Part shown: piece after piece, positions 30,325-40,800 of the stretch
How positions within the stretch are numbered: position 1 is the first letter of the stretch
Layout of the letters: the number at the start of each line of letters is the position of its first letter
DNA from: Trypanosoma brucei gambiense DAL972
Lineage: Eukaryota; Euglenozoa; Kinetoplastea; Trypanosomatida; Trypanosomatidae
Length of the DNA: 64,000 nucleotides
Direction of reading: 5' to 3'
Assembly: GCF_000210295.1 (NCBI RefSeq)
Contig: NC_026736.1
Location: 1,328,022-1,392,021 of the forward strand
Made by a program: the position numbers and the translations under genes
Notes under the pieces: generated by a model
Databases searched by the model: none
What the model saw: the letters and a program-made list of their open reading frames with translations, nothing else
Told to the model about the DNA's origin: nothing

Positions 30325-33159
30325 ATGGGTCGGGCAACAGAGGCACAACGTGCCGAAATGGCAAAGGAGGAAAAACTACAGCGGGCGCTGCATGAAAACC
30401 AGCAACTCAAACAAGAGGTTCTGGGATTGCGCGATAAGTTGAAGATATTGCAAGTAAAGTTTAATAAGGTAACTAATGACCTGAAGCGTGTTTCACCTGA
30501 CATGTTAAAACATCTTAACGAGGTTGCTTCATCCGCTGCAACATCACCGCCCCTCTCGTCAATGCGGACCGCCACAAGCGTTGGCGGTGCTTATGCTACC
30601 CGGCAATCAACACCGGGTAAAAGATCATTTTCTCTTCAGCCGCATGCGGGAACCGGTGAGGGGGCTGCTCTATCATTGGGAGAGGCGGTGGACCCTGCAG
30701 AGTTGCAACAGTGCCGTGAAGCACTTCATCGCGCCCAATTAGAAATCGTAGCGTTACGTGCTAATACCGCCGCAACTGTGGGGGGTACAACAGCTGGTCC
30801 CTCGCCACCATCTCCGGCTATGGTCACTGTAATAGAAAAACTTAGACAGGATCTTGCTAGCGCTGTGGTGGAGCGAGACCAACGCGCTGCTGAGGTTAGT
30901 GTACTTCGTGACGAGTTAACACGGACTCGCACCCAACTGGAAGATGTGCAATTCACTCAACAGCAGCAACTTGCTGTGGAGAGGCACACTTGTGGTATGC
31001 TTAACGGGCGTGCCCAAGCGGCCGAGAGTAGAAAACAGCAGCTGGAAGCCGAATTTCGTCGTTCTGTTGAAATTCTCACACGGGAACGGGATGAACTTGC
31101 ACTTAAGCTTCGCCTGTTACAAGAGGAGATGGACAGCGAAAAACGGTACGGGGCGGGCACCGTTGATCCCACACAGCTTGTTCAAGTTCAGGCAGATTTG
31201 CAGGATAAGTCAAGGCAAATCACTATTTTGACTAGTCGTATGCAAGGGTCGCAGCAGCAGGTGGAGACTCTTAAGAACGAATGCAGTCGCCTTTTGGATG
31301 AACTCCAGAAGTTTCACGCGATGCATACAGAAACGAAGCGGCAGCTACTGGAACTGGAAGGTGAGCGAAATTTGTTGCAAGTACGCTGTGCACGTGTCGA
31401 GGAGTTAGAGCGGACCGTGAAGCACAAAAGCGAGGAACTTATTCGTACCGAGCAGGAACTTTTGCGCACAGCAAGTACCCTGCAGAGTTGCAATAGAGAA
31501 ACTGAAGAGGCTGTTCGACGTGAATTCTCCTCCCGCCTGGCAGATGTTCAGGGAATGCGGGACTCTGCTGAGGCACAACGGCGTGAAAAGGAACGACAGC
31601 TCCTCGAGGCGCAACGTGAGTTGGGGGAGCTGCGTCGTCAGTTAGAACTCACTCGCGAAAACGCCACTATGTTCCAAGCGGAGTTGGAGAAATCGGAGGA
31701 GGAACGACAAAAGTTATCAGCAATGGCCTCCGTGGCGGGGTATACTGTGAAAGAGTTCGGTGATGAAAAGGTTAGACGTGCCCTGGCGGTAGTGGCCATG
31801 CGAGGTGACTCTGGTATTGACCGTAACGGTGGGACCGGAGGTGTGACAAATGGGTTTAGTGATGAGGTTCCGGTCAATGCGTCAGATGGCGCGGCGGGGG
31901 AGGCGCTTGAAATGTGGGATGCACTTCGGTGGGATGAGGGATGGGAGGCACAACAGTTGCGTGAAGCACTTGCAAGCGCCGCCCTCGACATGGAACTGGC
32001 CGAATCCCGCTGTACCCAAATGAACGAACAACTTGAACGAAATCGTCACCTAATGCAGCAGCTGTCGCATGAGCGCGACGCACTGTTAGAAGAGAACATA
32101 GAGATGCGGCGGCGGCTCACGCATGTTCAAACTGCGTTTGCCAAACAGCAACTGGAGTCATACAATGCGGCGAAGACGCGTGGCACCACAAATGGAGGAA
32201 AGGGATCAAGCGACGGTATTATCAACTTTTGCATACATGATTTGGAGTGTAACGATGCAATGCTGCGTGCTTTGGGTGCTTCCCAAGTCGCCGGTGCGGC
32301 TGTCACTCTGTTCTTCTCGCTCGATGGTCTACGGTCGTACGATACGATGATGTCGCCCATGTTCTACTCACTTGATAGCCCTCTTGACATACGCTTCTGC
32401 TACGATCGTCTTGACCGTGATGAAGCTACTGTTGCGGAGATACGTGCAACAACGTTCGTGTTTCAACTTCACCAGGTATGTGGCACGGGAACAAACATTG
32501 TCGCTATGGGGGAACTTCCGGGTGTTGCGCTTCTGCAGGCACGAGAATCAGCCGTTCTGGAACGCGTTAAGCTGGTAAGCGGCAGCGGGGAGGAAGTTGG
32601 GGTTGTCGCCGTTGAGATGTGTGCTCTCAACCTGTTGTTACCTATTCTGCTGGATCGTCCACTCTCAGGCGTTGGAAAGGATGGCGACTTTTGTCTCAAC
32701 TCAGATGCAGTGCGTGCAGCACTGGTGGCCATGCGCAGTGTCGTTGCACTCCGTGTACAAGTTTTCCGTGCTGATGGCCTGCAGAATTCACCCACACCGC
32801 AACCGTATGTTTTCTACACCGCGGCAATGCCATCTACGACACACGGTGGGATTAGTTGTATCCGTGATACAGTTGTTCACACGTCCACAAAAGCCTTAAC
32901 ATCCGATCCTGTGTTTGACGAGGAACCTATCGACCATCGTGTGGTAGTGGACAGTGAGTTGATTTCATTTGTGTCTGAGAGCTCGGTGGTATTTGTTGTG
33001 TTTGACGCGCAGGCGCGAGATGTGCGGTCGAATTTGGGCGTTGCGGAGGTTCCATTAAGGCCATTACTTGCATCACCACAGGCGGTAATACGCAAGACGG
33101 AGGTGTTACATCCACAGGGAACGCTGAGCATCGGACTATCGTGGGTGTGTAGAAGTTAA
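30325..33159 (+). CDS. Coiled-coil/C2 protein, RPGRIP1L-like
   Basis: The 944-residue protein has extended coiled coil (about residues 1-60, 110-480 and 535-610) with high Glu/Gln/Arg/Leu content, then two beta-rich modules at about 630-785 and 800-944. The first reads like the RPGRIP1-type C2 domain: it opens with NFCIHDLECND, has the phrase TTFVFQLHQVCGTG, then a GELPGVALL strand. The second, starting VVALRVQVFRADGLQ, looks like a regular C2 fold (strands ALRVQVF, VVFVVFDA, LSIGLSW). Coiled coil followed by tandem C2 is the layout of RPGRIP1/RPGRIP1L (MKS5), which organise the ciliary transition zone. A flagellar transition-zone or basal-body role is therefore likely but inferred from architecture. 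Confidence 0.8.
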   Translation: MGRATEAQRAEMAKEEKLQRALHENQQLKQEVLGLRDKLKILQVKFNKVTNDLKRVSPDMLKHLNEVASSAATSPPLSSMRTATSVGGAYATRQSTPGKRSFSLQPHAGTGEGAALSLGEAVDPAELQQCREALHRAQLEIVALRANTAATVGGTTAGPSPPSPAMVTVIEKLRQDLASAVVERDQRAAEVSVLRDELTRTRTQLEDVQFTQQQQLAVERHTCGMLNGRAQAAESRKQQLEAEFRRSVEILTRERDELALKLRLLQEEMDSEKRYGAGTVDPTQLVQVQADLQDKSRQITILTSRMQGSQQQVETLKNECSRLLDELQKFHAMHTETKRQLLELEGERNLLQVRCARVEELERTVKHKSEELIRTEQELLRTASTLQSCNRETEEAVRREFSSRLADVQGMRDSAEAQRREKERQLLEAQRELGELRRQLELTRENATMFQAELEKSEEERQKLSAMASVAGYTVKEFGDEKVRRALAVVAMRGDSGIDRNGGTGGVTNGFSDEVPVNASDGAAGEALEMWDALRWDEGWEAQQLREALASAALDMELAESRCTQMNEQLERNRHLMQQLSHERDALLEENIEMRRRLTHVQTAFAKQQLESYNAAKTRGTTNGGKGSSDGIINFCIHDLECNDAMLRALGASQVAGAAVTLFFSLDGLRSYDTMMSPMFYSLDSPLDIRFCYDRLDRDEATVAEIRATTFVFQLHQVCGTGTNIVAMGELPGVALLQARESAVLERVKLVSGSGEEVGVVAVEMCALNLLLPILLDRPLSGVGKDGDFCLNSDAVRAALVAMRSVVALRVQVFRADGLQNSPTPQPYVFYTAAMPSTTHGGISCIRDTVVHTSTKALTSDPVFDEEPIDHRVVVDSELISFVSESSVVFVVFDAQARDVRSNLGVAEVPLRPLLASPQAVIRKTEVLHPQGTLSIGLSWVCRS

Positions 33160-33818
33160 ATGCGTTGAAGAAGGAGAAGCGAATTTTAAGTTTCATGAGT
33201 GTGGTTGTGCGGAAAATTCTGAAACCCCTTGCTCCAGGTGGTTTTCATTTTTCCTTCCCAACCGGTGAGGTTTTTTGTCTTTATTATTTCCGAACGCACG
33301 TTGGTATTTTCACGTGTGCGTGGAAATCCGTGCACACGCAACCATTCAATATGAGTGTTTTTATAGGGTGCCAACTCGCATTTCTGACAGGCGATCCACT
33401 TTACCACCAGTGATTACGGCCAAGCGAAGTGAGTGATCTGTGTGGCTTGCACATCCGTACGGCTTTAGTGCGACAACCAATGGTGGATTTCGTTTTGTGT
33501 GTTTTCTGTCCTCCCCGCTCCTGTTTCGGTATCTTTTCCTTATCCTTTTTCATTTCTCCACACTCTTCATCCACCTGCTTTGGCGTCTTGTCCACGAGAA
33601 TTTTTTTTGTTGTTGTTGTGGGACACCTTTAATCCTTCTCCACAGTAGTGCAGAGTCGGCCGCGTAGGCAAAAAGGGTAGCACAGGTCCTCCCCCCTTTT
33701 TTCTTGGGCAGTACTCTTAAAAAACAACAACAACAACAACTCATTTTGCGCCCCGGAAGTGAATCGCATCACATCGCGGCCTTCAAATTAGGGAACTCCA
33801 ATACCCGGCGGAGGGATC
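33160..33818 (+). other. 0.66 kb spacer
   Basis: No ATG-supported gene is seen. T-rich tracts occur at 33600-33620 and 33698-33706. The latter, followed by AG at about 33710, is the likely acceptor for the zinc-finger gene. A short AAC run lies at 33722-33740. Confidence 0.55.
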
Positions 33819-34337
33819 ATGTTATTCACCCGCTGTCTGCTAGCGGTCACGACAATTAACAGTAGCACGGCATCGGCAGCTGGCCGCCTTATTCGCATCA
33901 GGAAGAAGTCAAAATGGATTGACAGGAGAAGCAAGCGGATTCCGCATAACGGAAAGGATGTGTGGCAGTTTGGCGAACAACCCAGTTGCGCGCTATGCCA
34001 CGTGCGGTTCAGGTTTAAGCAAGACTACGAGGCACATAAGGAAAGTGAACTTCATCAAAACCGTCTGCGGTGGGTGGAGACTATGAAATGGTGGGAGGAA
34101 ATCGGGGAACCCCACCATCAGCAGCACGCGGCATCGGAGTGGGAATGGTTCCGGCAGCGCGTTTTACCCGCTAAAGCCGCAGCAATGGGATTGTCAGAAG
34201 AGGATGCGGCGAGGGAATTGCGGCGTGCTGTTATGCATGAGACACCTCGTTGGTACTCCCGCATCCAGCCCCCGAATGCCCGATCGGAGATAAAGGAACC
34301 GAGGGACCAGCGTTGGCCATCATCGCCGAAATGGTAG
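33819..34337 (+). CDS. Small C2H2 zinc-finger protein, probably mitochondrial
   Basis: The 172-residue protein has an N terminus with Arg, Ser and Thr but no acidic residues over about 35 residues (MLFTRCLLAVTTINSS...), which suits a mitochondrial presequence. It contains one zinc finger, C-x2-C-x12-H-x5-H (CALCHVRFRF...HKESELH), of the U1/C2H2 type that can bind RNA. It continues with Trp-rich helices (WVETMKWWEEIGEP) and a basic tail. Small basic zinc-finger proteins with a presequence are frequent in the kinetoplastid mitoribosome and RNA-processing complexes, so such a role is plausible but unproven. Size and composition mark it as a genuine gene. Confidence 0.78.
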   Translation: MLFTRCLLAVTTINSSTASAAGRLIRIRKKSKWIDRRSKRIPHNGKDVWQFGEQPSCALCHVRFRFKQDYEAHKESELHQNRLRWVETMKWWEEIGEPHHQQHAASEWEWFRQRVLPAKAAAMGLSEEDAARELRRAVMHETPRWYSRIQPPNARSEIKEPRDQRWPSSPKW

Positions 34338-34803
34338 TGCTATTGGTAGCATTTTCGTTGTTTCATTTCGTAACCTCCTTGAGGGGTGGTGTTGTACGCT
34401 CTAACTCGAGGGTGCTGGCCAGCGCTTTTGCATACCTTCTCTTGAGTGGAGGAAACAACCTCTTCAGCACTGCTGTGCTCAACAACCGTACGATCTACTG
34501 GCAATGTTTGCTTTTCTGTTCTTTTTTTCTTTTGCAGCATTCACCAAATTCACTTACTCCTTCCTATTCAACGATTTCCCTATTGACGCCGGATTTCCCC
34601 CATTTGAAGGTCAGGTGGAAGTAGCGAAGGAACAAAAAGGAAAAATAAAGGAAGAAGAAAACAAGAAAAGACACCTCGAAGTGGCGGGACTTGTTTATTT
34701 CTTTGCCAGTTGTGCTGCCTCTACGAGTTACTGACACAGCTTTCTTTTTCTAGTTTTTTATTGTGTTTGTCGGCACTGTTGACGACCCAGGTGCAGCGCA
34801 GGG
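34338..34803 (+). other. 0.47 kb spacer
   Basis: No gene is seen. The tract CTTTCTTTTTCTAG ends in AG at 34754-34755, and a further AG lies at 34789-34790. Either is a good acceptor for the giant gene, leaving a short 5' UTR. Confidence 0.55.
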
Positions 34804-37800
34804 ATGGACGGTTATCTTCCTAACCTTACCAGGGAGAGTTTAAACATCCCTACGAGAGGGATTTCCGGTCAAAACCAATGGCGGACGGTGCGTCGTGTTT
34901 GCAACACTGCGAGCTCTCACGATGGTTATAAAAAAATGCTTGAGGGTGTTCGAAGGCAATTCCTTGAACCAGCATATCAGGTGCCGGTATCACGACTACC
35001 TGATGTTCCGGTACCATGCCGCCCGCCGCCCTCCTCTTCCTCTCCCGGTCGTTTCTCGCGGAACCTTCAGTACACTGTGAAGGATCGAAAAATTGTGAAG
35101 AAGGAGGAGGAAGATATATGCAGCCCCTCACTGGAAGCACTGGAGGAAAATGGACGGCAGCACATCATTGTGAATGAAGTTTGGGAGCGGCAGGTTTTGA
35201 AGCAGATGATGATTGTCCGTTATGTTACATTTGTGCTCCGGGATGAGATACGCGACTTGGAGCTTGTTGAACGAGAGCAGCGTGGCACCATCGCCTTTGA
35301 GGAGGAGAAGGAGCGCTATTGGTTGCAACATGAATCTGATGCGAGCGTTCAACTGCGTGAATACAAGTTGGCACTTTCAGCTAAGAGGGAAAAGCAGAAG
35401 AGACTACAAGAGAACGAGGCGTTGTATCGTGCTCGATCGTCAAGTTCTCCGTTTCCCATGAATGAATTCAAGATGGAACCTGATGCCCAGAAAATCCTTC
35501 AGGAGTATCTAAAGATGAAACATCTTGCAGACGACGGTGAAGGCCAGTCTCAAGAATGCCCCCATCCCCCACTCCGGAGGTCGCCGCAGCAGCAGCGATC
35601 AGCTGAGCGCTACAGGCGATTGATAGGTAAAGTTTCCAGTCACAATAACCCACCAGTGGTTCGTGTGCAACCACTCAGTAACGTATGCAATACCTTGGGT
35701 ATTGCAGCTTATATGGGTCTTCTGGAGAAAGACTCGGAGAGCCGTAAAATGATTGAGGAGCGTGAGGAGGAGGAGTACAAACGCATCATGGAGCATTTTG
35801 AGGAGCAGTCCTCTCTACTGCTGACGTGGAAGCACAAACGCCTGCACTTGGAGCGGCTTATTTATTGGAAAGCTCAGAGTGAGGAGCGCCGGCAAAAGGA
35901 GCAACTCAGGATTGAAATGGAGGTGCTGAGGCCTCGAAAGCAGATGGCAATGCCGCACGAGGAGTTGGCGGCGCAGGAGGAAGAATTCCGTAATATGCTC
36001 GGAGCTGAAGAAGGCACGCGGCGTGGGGATTTGTTGCAGCTGCACAACGAATACTTCATGCGCACAAAGGTAAAGGCATTAGGCAATGAGGAAATGAATC
36101 TGCGGGCCCATATTCTTCAAGAAGATATTGGGGTCCGAAAGCTTCTCGTCCAGGGCCTGGAAATTATATTGCGGCAGGGTATTTGCAAGGAATGGGAGCA
36201 GAATGTTGTGATGCTTGTGCCTGAGCAGATTCAGGCGCTGGCGAAACTAAATCGAGAATGGATTGAGCACGAGAAGCAGATTCTAACGATCCAGAGGGCA
36301 GTACGTAGCTTTCGCGCCGGTCGACTCGGGTGGCGTATCACCCATTCTGAAATCGGTCGCATTATACAAAAGAAGCGCGATATCGCAAAGATTGATCGCG
36401 GCAAAAAGTCACTTTGCGAGTACAAGAATTATCTTGCCTCGGAGTTCGCCGCCGTCGAAGAGGAAGTACGCACACTTCATGCTAATGAACGTAATAAATT
36501 GTTTGATGTAGAGTACAACAGCCGAACGATCGTGTATACTGAGGAGGAATGGAATCGGGGCGTGCTGCGGCGTGCCGAGCGACAGGATCTATACGACAGC
36601 GTGATAGTTCCACTTGTAACAAACTGTTTCTCCGCTGAGTTAGACGCCCGCCGTGAAATTGATGTTGAAGAGGAATTCGTTCGCGGAAGGATGTGCAATT
36701 TTTTCAACCGCCTCAGTAACATCATCCGGACAAAGACGTACGTTCTGGGGCGTGAGGTGGAAGGACGTGCCGCCATCGAAAAGGATGAAAACAATTTTTT
36801 TTTTTCAATCCTCTGCATGGAGCTAGACGACCGCGATTTGGTTCGCATAATGATGAAAGAAATCCAAGCACAAAAGGAAGAAGAGCTGTTCGCGCAGGCG
36901 TTGGTTCTGCTTGAGTCGCGGAAAGAGGAGGAGATGTACATGTACGCACGCCTTACTAGACTTCATTATGAATTCAAACGTGAAAAACTGGAGATTGAAG
37001 CTTTGGACCCAAATCCTCGGGCATTAACTGCTCACACTTTTTTGAACACTGCACTCTGTTTTTTCTGTGACGAATCGGTTGAGTTTCTTGAAAACTATGG
37101 GTCGCTTCTGGTAGAGCAACATTCTGAAATTGTATATTTGTGCTGCGTTGCAATTACGGAGGAAAGGGAGGAGGAAGCTCGCCACCTCCTTGAGCGGTTG
37201 GAGAGTCGTGCATGGCCCGAAATAACTGATTGTGCTCACCGGGAAATGAGTTCAAAACTTAGAAAGGAACTCCGAAATATAGGAGCCGCTAGCCGAATAA
37301 AAATTTTCTATAGGAAATACCGGAATGGTGATGTAGGAAGGTCAGGCATGCGGAAGCACCTTCGCGAAGCCTTTCGCGTAATGCGAGAGAAGGCAGAGCT
37401 GAAGGAGGTTTTTGACAGGCAGCGCATTGACGTTCAGGAGTGCAGGCACAACCTCCGTGATGCGGTCGCGATACAATCCTATTACACATACAGACGTATT
37501 GCTCTTGAGCTTAGTGTAGTCGAGAATAGAGCAGAACCCCGCGGTCGCTCAGAGTTGGAGGGTCAGGAAGAGATGATGTTCAAAATGATTTTAAACTACT
37601 TTGAACCCCCTGCTGTCCCCATGGTAGATGCAGTAACAATATTGTTGCACAGTGAGTCGCATGGTCGTATACGAATCAAAAAAGAGTGGCAGAAGGCTAT
37701 TGAAAACGATTTTACAAGAAGAAAAGAGTGGTTTGAGAAGGATGTGTTGGCGATCATAACGCTGAGGAAGTGGCAAAAGTTTGCTGCAGTGAAGCGCAAG

Positions 37801-40800
37801 AGGACTTTCATAAAGGCCGAGCTAGAAAAGCTGGTTCTATCTGAACTTACACAGCGTCATGAATTAGAGTTAAACGAGGCGAATGAGCGATTTATCGATA
37901 TCGTTAAACCCATGGAATACACCACACATCACCAAGCGTATCTGGATCAAGATGTGCCGCGTTTCTTAAACGAGATGTGCTTCGATATTGGTTTCCACCT
38001 TGGAATAAAAGAGGAAGAGTGGCAGAACCGCATGCTTTTGCTATGGAGGATGCGTAACAGTTACCACGAGAAAGAGCTGGAAACTGAAGAATTTGCTACC
38101 CGCGCCGCCCTACAACAGAGCAGTTTCTACGACGGTGTTGACTTAATTGAGGTTGTTTGCGACGAAAGTATCTTGCGAGCAGCACTCTGTGATGAGCGTA
38201 GATACTTCTTGATGCGAATACTGGCAAGGTTGGAAAGAGCTTCACGTGGGGATATTATCCACAGTTACGATATCCACTCGCTATGCATGCACGAATATAC
38301 ATGCAGAAAGGAACTCTACGTTGAATACATATATTCTCTCCACCATATTGCCCCGGAAAAGAACACAATACAACATACAAAGTGTTTGCTCATCGATGCT
38401 GAAATATCACACACCACAGAAGCAGAAAAAAGCTACGAAAAGTCTACAAATCAACAACCACTCAACGACAATCCAGAGGACAATAATATAACATCCTCAG
38501 CAAATATAGTTGATCAAACAAACGCCACGCCTCAGGGACCAATAGTTGACCAACCTGCAGAAGATCTCACTAAGGCCGGGGAGCTTGATGAACCTGTTAC
38601 TGATACTGAAGTAGCTGAGAAGGAACCTACTGATTCTGAGGTGATCCCTGAAAAGGAAATTCCAGACACTGAAGCTGCGGCTGAACAATCTGCAGAAGAT
38701 CTCACTAAGGCTGAGGAGCTTGATGAACCTGTTACTGATACTGAAGTAGCTGAGAAGGAACCTACTGATTCTGAGGTGATCCCTGAAAAGGAAATTCCAG
38801 ACACTGAAGCTGCGGCTGAACAACCTGCAGAAGATCTCACTAAGGCTGAGGAGCTTGATGAACCTGTTACTGATACTGAAGTAGCTGAGAAGGAACCTAC
38901 TGATTCTGAGGTGATCCCTGAAAAGGAAATTCCAGACACTGAAGCTGCGGCTGAACAACCTGCAGAAGATCTCACTAAGGCTGAGGAGCTTGATGAACCT
39001 GTTACTGATACTGAAGTAGCTGAGAAGGAACCTACTGATTCTGAGGTGATCCCTGAAAAGGAAATTCCAGACACTGAAGCTGCGGCTGAACAACCTGCAG
39101 AAGATCTCACTAAGGCTGAGGAGCTTGATGAACCTGTTACTGATACTGAAGTAGCTGAGAAGGAACCTACTGATTCTGAGGTGATCCCTGAAAAGGAAAT
39201 TCCAGACACTGAAGCTGCGGCTGAACAACCTGCAGAAGATCTCACTAAGGCTGAGGAGCTTGATGAACCTGTTACTGATACTGAAGTAGCTGAGAAGGAA
39301 CCTACTGATTCTGAGGTGATCCCTGAAAAGGAAATTCCAGACGCTGAAGCTGCGGCTGAACAACCTGCAGAAGATCTCACTAAGGCTGAGGAGCTTGATG
39401 AACCTGTTGCTGATACTGAAGTAGCTGAGAAGGAACCTACTGATTCTGAGGTGATCCCTGAAAAGGAAATTCCAGACGCTGAAGCTGCGTCTGAACAACC
39501 TGCAGAAGATCTCACTAAGGCTGAGGAGCTTGATGAACCTGTTACTGATACTGAAGTAGCTGAGAAGGAACCTACTGATTCTGAGGTGATCCCTGAAAAG
39601 GAAATTCCAGACGCTGAAGCTGCGGCTGAACAACCTGCAGAAGATCTCACTAAGGCTGAGGAGCTTGATGAACCTGTTGCTGATACTGAAGTAGCTGAGA
39701 AGGAACCTACTGATTCTGAGGTGATCCCTGAAAAGGAAATTCCAGACACTGAAGCTGCGTCTGAACAACCTGCAGAAGATCTCACTAAGGCTGAGGAGCT
39801 TGATGAACCTGTTACTGATACTGAAGTAGCTGAGAAGGAACCTACTGATTCTGAGGTGATCCCTGAAAAGGAAATTCCAGACGCTGAAGCTGCGGCTGAA
39901 CAACCTGCAGAAGATCTCACTAAGGCTGAGGAGCTTGATGAACCTGTTGCTGATACTGAAGTAGCTGAGAAGGAACCTACTGATTCTGAGGTGATCCCTG
40001 AAAAGGAAATTCCAGACACTGAAGCTGCGTCTGAACAACCTGCAGAAGATCTCACTAAGGCTGAGGAGCTTGATGAACCTGTTACTGATACTGAAGTAGC
40101 TGAGAAGGAACCTACTGATTCTGAGGTGATCCCTGAAAAGGAAATTCCAGACACTGAAGCTGCGTCTGAACAACCTGCAGAAGATCTCACTAAGGCTGAG
40201 GAGCTTGATGAACCTGTTACTGATACTGAAGTAGCTGAGAAGGAACCTACTGATTCTGAGGTGATCCCTGAAAAGGAAATTCCAGACGCTGAAGCTGCGG
40301 CTGAACAACCTGCAGAAGATCTCACTAAGGCTGAGGAGCTTGATGAACCTGTTGCTGATACTGAAGTAGCTGAGAAGGAACCTACTGATTCTGAGGTGAT
40401 CCCTGAAAAGGAAATTCCAGACACTGAAGCTGCGTCTGAACAACCTGCAGAAGATCTCACTAAGGCTGAGGAGCTTGATGAACCTGTTACTGATACTGAA
40501 GTAGCTGAGAAGGAACCTACTGATTCTGAGGTGATCCCTGAAAAGGAAATTCCAGACGCTGAAGCTGCGGCTGAACAACCTGCAGAAGATCTCACTAAGG
40601 CTGAGGAGCTTGATGAACCTGTTACTGATACTGAAGTAGCTGAGAAGGAACCTACTGATTCTGAGGTGATCCCTGAAAAGGAAATTCCAGACACTGAAGC
40701 TGCGGCTGAACAACCTGCAGAAGATCTCACTAAGGCTGAGGAGCTTGATGAACCTGTTGCTGATACTGAAGTAGCTGAGAAGGAACCTACTGATTCTGAG

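Noticed and set aside
36793..36806. Run of 11 T inside the giant gene as a possible frameshift
   Set aside because: The frame is continuous and coding-like on both sides, so the run reads as NNFFFS without a break.
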